Shown piece after piece: positions 20,435-31,661 of a stretch of DNA of 64,000 bases (within the stretch, counting starts at the first letter, position 1; each line of letters begins with the position of its first letter). Below the pieces are notes generated by a model. It was not told the origin of the DNA, searched no databases, and saw only the letters and a list, made by a program, of their open reading frames with translations. The stretch spans positions 310,001-374,000 of the forward strand of contig JAJNNX010000009.1 in assembly GCA_023159155.1 (NCBI GenBank). Direction: 5' to 3'. The stretch comes from Ustulina deusta. Lineage: Eukaryota > Ascomycota > Sordariomycetes > Xylariales > Xylariaceae. The position numbers were made by a program, and so were the translations under genes.

Positions 20435-21723
20435 TTAAGCAGATTTGACGAACGCTACCGCACATTAGCAACTATTTGTTACTACAATGGTTCTCGGACT
20501 GGGGAAAGGAGGTAAAACCCACTGGCATCTATTTGTTCTAGCTGAGGCAGGGCCAGCCGGACTTTGTTTCGGTAGAGGGCTGGCTGTCTTAGTTGTAGGG
20601 GGTTCCCTTCAAGATAGACTGTTTTGAGATCTTTCTTGTCGGCCAGTTCTCTCTCAACGTCTGCGAAATCCGACATGTCATTGTAGCTAGCCCATACCTC
20701 CTCAAGCTTCTTTAACCCACCTATACCTCTGAAGCTTTTGACCCTGTTGTTAGAAATATCGATTATCGTCAAGTTAGGGTTACCCTCTAGCCCCTCGAGG
20801 TTTTCTAGTGCGTTGTGTGATACGTAGAGCTCCTCTAGTTGTGGCACATCCCGTAATGGCGAAAGGTCGGAAATCCGGTTCGACTGAATGCTGAGAAGCC
20901 TCAGTTTCGGGAGTTGCGCAAGGCCATGGAGCTCAGTAATCTTATTTTTGGCCAGCCAAAGTTCCTCCAAGTTTTTCAGTGCGCCGAGGTTCTGGATTTC
21001 TCTTATCCGATTGGATGCCAGTTCGATCTGACGCAAGTTCACCAGCGTGTCGAGTCCTTCGATTCGACTAATTTTATTAGAGACAAAATACAAATCCGTG
21101 AGGTTTGTGAGGCTGCTGATGTTTTTGATGTGTTTGATTTTGTTGAAGCTTAAATCCAGCGAGGTGAGCGCGGTCAGCTGGTCTAGGCCCCGAATATGAG
21201 AAACGAGATTATCATAGAGATCCAGCTCCTCAAGCGTTGGTGCTACGTCAGATAGCCCCTCGATATTCTGCAGGAGGTTTTGACGGAGGCACAGTCGCTT
21301 GACCTTTTTGAATCGTTCTAGGCGCAGGCTAGGGATCGAAGCAATACGAGATTGGGTAAGGTTGAGGTCATCGGTATCGGGGTCTTCGTCGTCGAGCATA
21401 TCTAGAAGAGGCGGCGTGGTCAGCGGGAGGGCCGTCCAGGACAGAGAGCACTGCGCAAAGCGAGAAGCGATACCTTCGTCGGCCAGGATTTGCTCGCCGG
21501 GTACTACATTGTCGGCATCGGAATACTCCGAGTCGGTCAGCGCCTCGGGGTTTTGGATCAAGGCATTGCGGTCGATGCGCAACTTGCCATCCCAGCCTTT
21601 GCTGTCCCTGAGACTGTGGCTGGGCTGGCTGTCTGGCTGCTCCAAGTGGGCCTCATTCGAAGCAACTTCGACAACGCGCGACGGCGACTCCTCGCCGTTC
21701 TCGTCACTGCCCTGGCCAGGCAT
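20435..21723 (-). CDS. sds22: protein phosphatase 1 regulatory subunit SDS22
   Basis: Exons 21723-20523 and 20454-20435 encode 406 residues. The body, from about residue 135 to 370, is a run of some eleven 22-residue leucine-rich repeats of the LxxLxLxxNxIxxIxGL type, the SDS22 pattern. It ends in an LRR cap (YRNKVRLALPQLEQID). SDS22 binds the catalytic subunit of protein phosphatase 1 in the nucleus and cytosol and steers it in mitosis. Reading through gives a poor C-terminus. Using the intron at 20522-20455 (GTGGGT, GCTAAT branch, TAG) gives QIDATFVKSA, the expected family ending, from a last exon of only 20 nt. The N-terminal 90 residues are acidic and Ser-rich, as in other filamentous-fungus orthologues. 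Confidence 0.92.
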
Positions 21724-24018
21724 GGCGTATCGAGGTAAAAGTGTCAGGGCTTACGTGTTCATACGACTAGTGGATGGATTTCCAGGTGAAGAGAACTAGA
21801 TGGCGACAACGGAAAGACGGGAGGACGGTGGCGTTATAAAGATCAAAACAAGATAACGAACTGATGGAGACGTCGGTACTGAATTAGCTAAGGAGAGGGG
21901 CTATCCAGAAGGTTGTGAGAAGGCGGGGGCCTCCATGTGAGCGCCTGAGCATCAGGGTATGCATAAAACCCCACCCCACTTTAGCACTAATTAGGTTACC
22001 TTACCTAGCATGTACGCATCATCAGCTGCTATATGTATGCGTTTATAGGCTGCACCATCTCGGTACCTAGGTAGGTGGTACCTAGCCTACTCACACGGGG
22101 TAGGTCGTTAACGCCATTCAAGGTTTGTTTGATGCCCATCTCGAGCTTGAGACGTAAGCCGGATGAGCTTTGAATGCGCGCAAGACCAGCAATGCCTACA
22201 GAGGTAGATGGTTGCGTGGTGGGTGTTTGAATGATTTGGGTTTTTACAAGGTGGATTCTACAATATTTCTTCTCATCCCCCTGGTTATTTGCTACAGATA
22301 CCTACTACCTAGGTACTTAGTAGGTATAGGTAGGGATACCCACGGCAGTAGGTACATGGATGTAGGTAAGGTAAGTATTCAAAGGGATTAGGTAGTAGGT
22401 ACATGCATGTCAGAGGGGTTCCAAATGTTGTTCACTGCAAATGTGGATATATATTTATCATATTGCTAGGTAGGTATCTATTTTTCTGTGTTTCTTGAAC
22501 GCGCCGCCTCTTTTATTCTTGGACTTCATCAGGGGGAGCTCATCCACCATCCAACTATTCGGTATCTGCCAAGGTTACGCTTCAATCGCCCGAAGTTGAG
22601 AGCAATGACAAGCTCAGACGAGTGCATGCCAGCCCAGCCTTCAAGGTTCGGAGCCATGCAATCATTTCAATGGTATCGCTGTCGTTGAAATACGACCCTT
22701 GTCACCACATATCATTTGTTTCATGAGTTTTTAGCTTAACTTAATTCACGTGTTGGACAGGAATAAACCATGTTGGCCTATACTAACTCAACCCACGGAT
22801 TCTGGCGCAGCAATACGTCTCTTCGATGTCTTTGTCTCTGTCACCAGGTGCATCGGCCCAGGTCTCGTCTCTCCATATCTCTACGGTTTGTCCAACGCAC
22901 ACGAAATCCAGCCGTCTTGGCGGACCCAGGTCGTCGATCATAGACATACACCGTGTTGCAGCGGTATCAAGCGTATTGCTGTCAAGGTTTCTGTATCTCC
23001 TGCTTGACCTGGTCCTTGTCTCCCGCCGCGGACCGATGCCGCTCGCATCAGAACCATATTTTTGCATCCACACACATAGCAGTGGGAAACTCCGGTGGAA
23101 TCACTAGCGAAGGCCGTAGGACGAGCGGGGAGTCCGTATACGATAAGAAGACTGCTATAGTCCTTTGGCTGAGAGCCCAGTAGCGGATGGGCGCAACGGA
23201 GTAGGTGGAGTCTTCCGACTTCAAGTACGCTTAGACGACAACTAGTCAGACGACCGCTGAAACAGTCCTGCTTTGCCATATTGCATTAGTATACCGGTAC
23301 ATACTGAGCCGAACCGACAAAGCTTAACTAAGTTACAATAATCCGACGGCGCAGATCAGAGCCCCACCTACTAATGAATTCGCACTAGAACGGCGAGCGA
23401 GGTAAGAGTGAGAGCAGCGATGAGGATTTTATGTTCGGAGGGTTTGCAAAGTTCGCCTCAACGCCGACTGGGCGAGCAAAGCCCGGCGCTCGACCTCATC
23501 GATAGCTATATTACCTATCTATGTGCGTGTGAAAATCTCTGAGAGAACGGGGAAGGGTCCGAGACGAGAGGCAATCAAGTCATCGTACTTAGATTGGAGT
23601 GATCATAATGGCCCAAGATGAGTGACCTGTGCTGTTGAACGCACCGGTTCCAGTTTTCTAGGTGGTGCTCTCGCTTCCTAAGAGCCCAAGCCAGTCGTTT
23701 TATCTGATGCAAGGTTCTAAACTGAAGATGCTATTGACACCGAGCAACCCTTGGCCGGTGTGCCGGGGCGGGGGCTTCAACACACGCGATGCGATCTTTT
23801 GAGGGTTGGAGATCGTTACTCCATATAGAGGTGCGTATGTATGGTGTAGGGCAAATGTCACTCCAACACGCGCAGGCGAGCCCGACTCGGTATCATTAAT
23901 GCAACGCAACGTACAGGTTTACTGAGTTTCCCTCACAAAGCATATGTCCCAATATAAATGATGGAGTAGAATTGTATAGATGTCAACAAGTTTCTAAGAT
24001 ATCTCCAGCTGACGGTGC
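21724..24018. other. intergenic region, no gene seen
   Basis: This 2.3-kb stretch lacks any open frame with recognisable similarity. Around 22060-22100 and 22300-22400 it carries clusters of TAGGTA/TACCTA short palindromic repeats that recur across the window. The part nearest SDS22 should hold its promoter (both SDS22 and the next gene are on the minus strand). Confidence 0.45.
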
Positions 24019-25128
24019 TCAAGGGGTAAGAGTCACAATCCTGCCAATGCCGGTATACTCCGCCGCGATATCGAAAGCTTTCTTCCAATCCTCCAGCGCA
24101 AAGGACTTGGTCTCAACAAGCTCTGTACCCCTAGCGAATAACCCTGCCTCCAGCATCTTCACAAACAGCACCAAATCCTCTCGCTCGTACATGAGTTTAC
24201 CCTTCAGCTGGAGATCGTATTGCAACTGCCAACCAACAATTGGCTGCGCCACGGACCCCATCACGCTGATCCGGCCACCGCGTCGAAGTGCGGCTATCGC
24301 GCTGGGTAGATGCGTCGACTGTGCAGCCGCCGGGGGCGAGAGATCGAGCACAGCGTCGATGGTGCCGAAGGCCTTCAGCGATGCCGTGTCGGCTTCTTGA
24401 TCGCCGGTGACCTCGACCGTCTCGATATTAGCCCAGGGCGTCCCCTTCATCACGAGCGCCTTAAGCCGCGCGAGTTCCGTCTCGTTCCGGCCCATAGCGA
24501 TGACCTTGGCGCCAATTGCAAGAGCAACCTGCACCCCGGCTCCGCTAAACCCCCCAGTCGCCGGACAGACCACGACAGTCTCGCCCGCTTTCAGATCTAT
24601 AGTCCGGAGCCCTCCGAACGGCACGAGCAAGTGGGAAAGGTAGATCAGCTCGCGAGCCGAGTACCCTAGGTCGTCACACAGTCTGGCTTCGTTGAGCGGG
24701 ATGCAGTTCTCCATCGGCACCTTCGCGAACTCGGCAAATGTCCCATCGTGCCAGATCTCCCTGCTCAACTTCCGGCTGCCGGGGCTCGCCCCCTCGTGGA
24801 TGCCCCATAGGTAGATCGCGTCCGGGTCGTCGCGCCCGCGCACGACGCAGTCGACCCAGACGAGCTGGCCGGGGACCAAGATGGTCCCGTCCAGGCCGAC
24901 TGCGGCGATGCGGCCCACGGCGCTACATCCCCCTACAATGGGCGTGGTCAGGGGGTACTGGCGCTTTCCGTTGTATATGTCCTTTTGGTAGGAGAGCACC
25001 GAGGATTCGAGGATACGGACGATGGCGCTGCCTGGGTCCGCTCGGGGCATCACGCGCTGTTCTATTCGCAGGTCGGCGCCGATCTCGTCGACCACGAGGG
25101 CTCGGTAGTGGGTTGGGATATCTGACAT
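24019..25128 (-). CDS. medium-chain dehydrogenase/reductase (zinc-type alcohol dehydrogenase-like)
   Basis: A single open frame of 369 residues. It shows the MDR layout: a GroES-like N-terminal part (residues about 10-150, with TTPIVGGCSAVGRIAAVG and a VDCVVRGRDD stretch), then a Rossmann domain with a glycine-rich dinucleotide loop (VVVCPATGGFSGAGVQVALA at about 186-205) and VIAMGRNETELARL. The Cys-rich structural-zinc lobe of classical ADHs is missing, and catalytic zinc ligands are not clear. It may therefore be a zinc-independent reductase of the fungal 'isopropanol dehydrogenase-like' group often found in metabolic clusters. The substrate cannot be told. It lies 650 bp downstream of, and in the same direction as, a Zn2Cys6 regulator that may control it. 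Confidence 0.82.
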   Translation of the reverse strand: MSDIPTHYRALVVDEIGADLRIEQRVMPRADPGSAIVRILESSVLSYQKDIYNGKRQYPLTTPIVGGCSAVGRIAAVGLDGTILVPGQLVWVDCVVRGRDDPDAIYLWGIHEGASPGSRKLSREIWHDGTFAEFAKVPMENCIPLNEARLCDDLGYSARELIYLSHLLVPFGGLRTIDLKAGETVVVCPATGGFSGAGVQVALAIGAKVIAMGRNETELARLKALVMKGTPWANIETVEVTGDQEADTASLKAFGTIDAVLDLSPPAAAQSTHLPSAIAALRRGGRISVMGSVAQPIVGWQLQYDLQLKGKLMYEREDLVLFVKMLEAGLFARGTELVETKSFALEDWKKAFDIAAEYTGIGRIVTLTP

Positions 25129-25778
25129 GGCGAAGAAGTCTTATATACGTGAATATGGTAGCCGAGTGATCAATCCCACGTATAGTAGAAAGCGCTGCGT
25201 AGGCTATGATCGCGTTCTATAGAATGACGACTACATCCGGCAGATATATATACTTACTTAAAGAGGAGACATCCAGCCTGGCATCTTCTCCTGCGGAGAT
25301 AAGACCTACTCCTAAGTTATATCAGAAAGCGCAGCCTGACGGAATGTCGTTCGGGGCCGCGGCTATATCGGACTTCATATTTTGCGGGGTTTAGCTGTTC
25401 CATCACGACGACGGAGTTACATGTTAAACCACACGGCTGAGCAGTCATTCATAACTCTTTACGCCGGCAAGCTGTATTTCCGTATCCCAGGCCGCCGGGG
25501 CCGAGGAGCTCCGGCATCTGCGGAGTTTGTGACGGTGTATCAAGAGATCTGGCGTTTATACAAGTCAACGGCCGATTAATACCGCACCTTGCGCTGGAAA
25601 ACATCAATCGATATCGAGCTTATTTCATAATGGGAAAACCCTGCGATAATCTATTTCACAGAATCGTGAAACAGTGTCAATCTTTTGTCGAGACAACGAG
25701 AGTAATTCTGCAGGATAGTATCGCAGGAACATTCTTGAGCTTTTCAACCTAGCTAGCATACGTCAATTGCGGCGGCGT
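25129..25778. other. intergenic region between co-directional genes
   Basis: This spacer separates the Zn2Cys6 regulator gene and the dehydrogenase gene, both on the minus strand, and should hold the dehydrogenase promoter. Nothing else is recognised. Confidence 0.45.
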
Positions 25779-28097
25779 CTACAACAGCGGCATGTTTGAG
25801 TTAAATGTTCTGTCCATATCTGATCCGTCGATTCCTAGGATATCCCCAAAGTCGAAGGAATAACTAGACAAGTCCAGTTGTTCACTGCCACGGGCCTGAC
25901 GAAGGCTTTCACCCAGCCATCCGTCATATTCAGATGTGGCAGTTGAAGTAGTGCCCAGGCTCGCTTTAATCAAGGAGTAGCACGTTTCCAGGCTATCCTT
26001 AGCGCTCTGTGCCATACGCTGCTGCTGGTGCGTCGAAGTGTCCTCCTCCCCGACGTCTTCAGCCTGGCTCAAGACAATGCTGAGTTTCATATGGAGTCTG
26101 ACGTTTGTATCGCCTAGCTTTAGGCGCTCTACCCACCGCCCACGCGCCTCTCTCACGGCATCGATAAGCATTTGTCTATAAGTACTAGGTCCTTGCTCTT
26201 CTATCTCAATAAGCAGCTCCGAAGCCAAGGCCAGGGAGACATGATTGATGCAGCTTTTAAACAGGCCCCCACCTCGTAGCATAAGATACGAGAAAGCGTC
26301 GTTTGGTGATGGCGGGTTCAGCAGAGCCATGGCTGAATCGAAACTTACTTTTCGTGAGTGATAGTACAGCGCGTTCTCACGTATTCGGCCTGCCAGTGGC
26401 CGATGCAAGACGAGTAGGAAGCGTCGAAGCAAGAGAGAAGCCATATTTCGCCGGAAACCAGCGTTCCCGGTGTCGCTATCGGCACAAGCCTGAGCGCTGA
26501 CTTCGCGACAGGCTGCACTGAATCTCGAGCTCAATGCTAGGATGTGCTCATCTTGGAGATCGGCACCTACGCCGTTCATCCGGTGAAGCATCTCTAGCCT
26601 CGGAGGTAGGCTCTGCAGTAAGAAGCGCTGTAGACTTGCATCAGTCATGGTAGTCTCGCCATGTTGTTTGAGGGAGGTGGTATTTTCGTCTAAATCCTCA
26701 TCATTCACATTTGCGGGCGGACCTGTGTCAAAATCGTTGGACGAGATACCTGGTGGCGTCCCTGAATCTAGTGCCGTCTGGGCGTTCAGCTCTAAGATGG
26801 TCGCCCATATCCTCCTCCGAATTTCAGCCTGGCTAATCAAGCGGCAACAGACGTTAGCGAGGTCTCGGGGTATTGTGTAGTGAAAGCCGTGGTGCCTACA
26901 AAAGAGAAACTTGAGGGAAATGTTTTGGATCACAGTGTAGGCCCAATTGCAGGGCGGTACGCAAAAGTGAGCCCATCGCAACCCAGGACAGATCACTACC
27001 CACCGAAAGCACCTGGCGAGCTAGAATAAGTAGACAGTGGACTTGTAGACCGTCCAGGCTCAAACAATCCTTTTCCATGGGCCCTGACAGCCAATCCTGT
27101 GCAGCATACAGCCACCGACACGCCGCCCTGTGGACTTCCTTGGAGTTTGCTACTTCCGGGCAAAGACCCGACCCAATGGCTATGACGAGTTGAATTTTGA
27201 GCATCACCACGTCAGGAACATCAGCCGGAGCTACCTTGTATCTCTCGTATTCTTTCTGGAGTGATGGTAGATGGAGGATACGGAAAACGGGTTCAATATT
27301 TGATTGATACAGGTGAATTAAATGATCTGATTTGTCGAGCGATGAAACGATAGGCTCATGACATGAGAGAAACCTGCCAGGCCGTAGAGTTTTTATGTTC
27401 TGCGATAGATGCTTGCATTGCTGCAGAAGCGTGCGGATGGCCATTTTTACCGGAGGTGCGGTCGCTTGTTCCGCTGAATGAGTGGTCTCGCTATTCATGA
27501 ATGCTGCGATTCTTTTGAACTTCAATCATAAGCGCATGCCTATATCGGGTATACAAATACGTTTCGCTACCTTACTTCATGAACAGAATTTGTCCAATGC
27601 GTTTGGCCAAATAATCTGGATTTATTTAATACCAGTGACTGATCGAGGGCTACATCACCGTCTTGTCTGGTATGTGAGGGCATCAGCGACACTGAAGCAG
27701 GGCGAGTCTCAGATACTGGAGCCGGTCCATTCCGAGGAAGTAGCGGCTCCGGAAATCGAGCTCTTCCGGCCATCTTGGTAATTTCATTGCCTTTACTTCG
27801 AAAGGAGCCTAATGGGCCTGATAAGAGATGGTCCAGGCTGCGGGCGTCTACCCCTTGTGGTGACAGAAGACCATCATTCGGGGGGCACGGCTCCTGACTA
27901 GGTTGTCTTTGATGCGCCGCCAATGAGTGATGGCCGATGTTGTAAAGACAGCGACATTTAGTCAGAACACAATGGCTGCAGGGATGATTCCGATCGCACT
28001 TGACCTTGCGCCTGCGGCACTCTTCGCAAGACCGAGGAAGGCGGCGACGTCGTCGACGAGAGGCTTGCATACCTAGGTCGGATTCGAGGCCACCCAA
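25779..28097 (-). CDS. Zn2Cys6 fungal transcription factor
   Basis: Three exons, 28097-27576, 27519-26900 and 26832-25779, encode 731 residues. Introns of 56 and 67 bp (GTAAGG ... AAG; GTAGGC ... CTAAC ... TAG) were chosen because they keep frame and restore FPQVSLFQAEIRRRIWATI, the expected start of the middle homology region. The binuclear cluster is canonical: C24-x2-C27-x6-C34-x5-C40-x2-C43-x6-C50, preceded by six arginines. The fungal_trans domain follows, with LLRTALQLGLHCDPKHFP as its hallmark. A nuclear, DNA-binding regulator, probably recognising paired CGG triplets. The first ATG gives nine residues before Met10, which could equally be the start. The co-directional dehydrogenase downstream is a candidate target. 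The last 25 residues are acidic and hydrophobic, fit for activation. Confidence 0.9.
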
Positions 28098-29701
28098 CTA
28101 TATAATATTACGACAACAGTCCAGAAGTAACGCAACGCTATCTGAAGCGAAGTGACGTTGGTGCGTATGAAGACATGTGGTTAACTCCGCTCGACCCATT
28201 TAGAAGCGTGCATTTGCCGACAGCTCGGCCCCGGGGTTATGTCCGCTGCGGTATCGTGACTATTGCGTGTATCACCCTATAGTACGGGAGCCTGTGATTT
28301 AGAACATGAATCGAGACAGGGAACAAGCAAAGACGAACTACGGTAAAACTGCAAATACTTTTTAATATTATCCTATAGAACTGCAGCTCTATACAGTCGC
28401 ACCACTGGTAGAAATAGAACGTTGTGCAGTTTGTCTTATTGCAGGCCGAATTCCGAGAATTCTAGACCAGAATCCCCGCGGCTTGCGTGTACTTGATTTG
28501 AATGTAAACCAGTATGCCTTTTGATTACATTCACTAAGTTGACAGGAACAACCACCTCGTGAACCACATTGTTGATCTCTTACTGTGAATAGCCAAGCCA
28601 TTTCGAGAGAGCTTAAAAAGCTTGTTGCCCCGGCCCCTCCCTCCTCCCACCCCCCACCCTGGAAATCGGCCTAGGATGCAAAGTATTTCGTGGTCTGTGA
28701 GCTCAAATGCAAGATCAAACCTAGGTACCTAACCTACCTGGTAACCAGAACTCAGAGCCTCCCGAACCGGCTCCGGATAAACTTGAGCAGCTTGGCCGGT
28801 GCAGCCTCAGATTAGCTGGCATCGATTTCCCGGACGTGGCTAAAATGATGCTGAGGATATAGGAAAAGGGCGAGCTGAAAGATGATATCGTGATAGGAAT
28901 TGATGTATGGTGGAGTACCAACTCAGTACTAGATAAAGTAGGTTACGTGGCTAATAACTAAGTAAGCAGCAACACATTCAGCAAGATTCAGTCAATCTAG
29001 TCATCAGACCTCAACCAACTATTAATCTCACCACGGAAAAGTCTCATGATTCGGCAAATCCCGAGTGTTCTAGTATTCCAAGGTGTGCAGAGCCTATATT
29101 CATATTGGAAACTCGACCGTGGCTTCACCATGTTAGTAATGCTTGAGATCTTGTCCTACCCGACCCGTGGCTTTGCTCTCGTTCTCTTTTAGCAAAGGTG
29201 TATTCCATCTTTTCTTCGTTGCATCATCCAGCATTAGCAGCTTGCAAGTAGTAAATTACCCTCGCAACGAGAATAGAAATCCATGATTCGAAGAAAAAAG
29301 ATGCAAATATTTCACAGTACATGAGGGGAAAAGAAGTAGGTTCAATGTGAACAATTAAATACCTAAATAGGTTTGATTGCGAGGTCTCATTGGCTACCTA
29401 CTATCTAAGGGGCGGGGATAAATATCCCCACAAAGTCAGGGTGGTGTAAGTACCTAGGTACCTATCTAGACCAGCGCCTGCTGGGAGTTGTGAGCACTGA
29501 CCACTTCGGCTGCGGCAGGCTGTCTCGCTCCCACAAACCTAGACAACGAAATGCTCAAAAAATTGTGGTGGCACCCCCCTCCACCGCGAAATTCCCCAAA
29601 CCTCCCTTCAAAAAGTCCCGGCCCTCACCTCACAGCTCAGCACCCCCCCTCGACGACGGCCAATTCTTTCTTCTCCCTACGACCCCAATTCGAGCGACAC
29701 T
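28098..29701. other. intergenic region, no gene seen
   Basis: This 1.6-kb stretch lies between the divergent regulator (minus) and RPS2 (plus) genes. It has short unconvincing frames only. A TACCTAGGTACCTATCTAGA palindromic stretch lies at about 29451-29470, within the likely RPS2 promoter, and a C-rich tract lies at 28628-28660. Confidence 0.45.
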
Positions 29702-30687
29702 ATGGCTGACCGAGGCGACCGAGGCGGCGCCCGTGGAGGGTTCGGTTCCAGAGGCGACCGTGGCGGCGACAGAGGCCGCGGTCGTGGACGTGGACGCGGC
29801 CGCCGTGGCGGTCCCAAGGACAGCGACAAGGAATGGATGCCCGTCACCAAGCTGGGCCGTCTCGTGAAGAGCGGCAAGATCAAGAGCATGGAGGAGATCT
29901 ACCTGCACTCTCTCCCCATCAAGGAGTTCCAGATTGTCGACCACTTCCTTCCCAAGCTCAAGGACGAGGTCATGAAGGTACGAGTTGGATGATTCATCCC
30001 CGCCCATCCAGGCCACACGGCGCCGCATGCGCTATGCACTATGCTGGGACATGTTTGTTGAGAGTGGTTGTGTTTGTGGCGGAACCGGGTGCTAATCCTT
30101 GTTCTCCATTGCAGATCAAGCCCGTCCAGAAGCAGACCCGTGCCGGTCAGCGCACCCGATTCAAGGCCATTGTCATCATTGGTGACTCCGAGGGCCACGT
30201 TGGTCTGGGCATCAAGACCTCCAAGGAAGTTGCTACCGCCATCCGTGCCGCCATCATCATCGCCAAGCTGAGCGTCATTCCCGTTCGACGTGGTTACTGG
30301 GGTACCAACCTTGGTCTGCCTCACTCGCTCCCCGTCAAGGAGAGTGGAAAGTGCGGTTCCGTCACAGTCAGAGTACGTGAACCGAACCATGATTGTATCT
30401 CCTGCCACGTAGTACTAATTTCTCTCCAGTTGATCCCGGCCCCTCGTGGTACCCAGATCGTCGCCTCCCCCGCTGTCAAGCGTCTCCTCCAGCTCGGTGG
30501 TATTGAGGATGCCTACACATCCTCTTCCGGCTCAACCAAGACTCTAGAGAACACCCTCAAGGCTACCTTTGCCGCCATCTCCAACTGCTACGGCTTCCTG
30601 ACCCCCAACCTGTGGAAGGAGACGAAGCTTATCCGCAGTCCCCTCGAAGAATACGCCGACACTCTCCGGGAAGGCAAGAAATACTAG
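29702..30687 (+). CDS. rps2: 40S ribosomal protein S2 (uS5)
   Basis: Three exons, 29702-29977, 30115-30372 and 30430-30687, all joined in phase 0, encode 263 residues. The N-terminal 40 residues are an RGG-rich tail. The S5 double-stranded-RNA-binding fold follows ([13 protein letters not shown], then [18 protein letters not shown]), and the C-terminal S5 domain contains [19 protein letters not shown]. The protein ends GKKY. It sits near the mRNA entry and decoding region of the small subunit and contributes to accuracy. Introns of 137 and 57 bp near the 5' half are usual for ribosomal protein genes in these fungi. Codon use is strongly C-biased at third positions, as expected for high expression. 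Confidence 0.96.
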
Positions 30688-31661
30688 AAAGGGAATTTCG
30701 GGCATACGGCGTGAATCTCTTTTCGGGCTTTGTTAATTTGCATCGGTGCCGGGTGGGCAGGCATCGGATTGAGGTAGCAAAAATAGCACCTATCTTCTGA
30801 CCATGGTGGTTCTCTCTTCATTCCTCATCCTGTGCTCTTTTCATGACCCGTATCTATTAACGTGTAGAATTTAACCTCCCTGATTGGGTAGAGGGCTAGG
30901 CGTGAAAAGGTTGACCATGATGGATGATTATTCGACATTGTGTGGCAACCGCCAGCTATCATACAGTCAATCGGTGAAAGATCAGCGAACATTCCCATCT
31001 TGCTTGCAGCCCCATGTGCTAGGTAAAATAATATGGGGGTTCTACCAGTTCCTAAGACTAATCTGACTACAAACATCATTCCTCGTCAGATACGGCGATC
31101 ATTCGTTAAAGTTGGCTACCTACTCTATCTCGACCGAGAATACTCGAGACCCGGCAGCTCCGATAGTTCATGCGAACTGGTCAGATGATTGTTGGGTATG
31201 CAGACAGCCATCAATGCAAAGTCCCCTGGCATCGTGTGATGATTCCCTTATAGAATAGATGAGGGCCACTTGTTTGCATGTTATTCTTCCCTTCACCCAA
31301 CCCCTTTTCTCTTACCTCTATCTAGATCTGGCATGGTCGCTATTTCCACGTAGGCAGTGACAATGAAACGGAAAGAACAAGTGCGAGTCATCAGAGAGCA
31401 GGCAGGATTACCCCATCCCAGGGCCACGCAAAATGCGTCTGTCCTCCGTTACCTTTCTCATCTCTTCATACCACTTCGATTCTTTTGGTTCCGCTTGTCT
31501 CCGATCCGTATCCCATCGCTTTTGGTGTTTTTGGACTTCAATTTTGGCCCAATTTTGAACGTTCTCCTTCATCAACACCATCTTAGCCTTTCGTATACCA
31601 GCTCTCTCCCGCGTTTCGCCGACTTTGGCTTCTCAGACCGGCCGTCCTTCGATCGCAAGCG
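30688..31661. other. intergenic region, no gene seen
   Basis: This 974-bp spacer lies between RPS2 and the WSC mucin gene. The part from 31440 to 31660 is CT-rich, a common feature of fungal promoters just before the start of transcription. No open frame of interest. Confidence 0.45.

Noticed and set aside
22783..23279. Overlapping ORFs of 85-113 codons on both strands
   Set aside because: They shadow each other, have no recognised domain, and lie in a repeat-dotted intergenic region.
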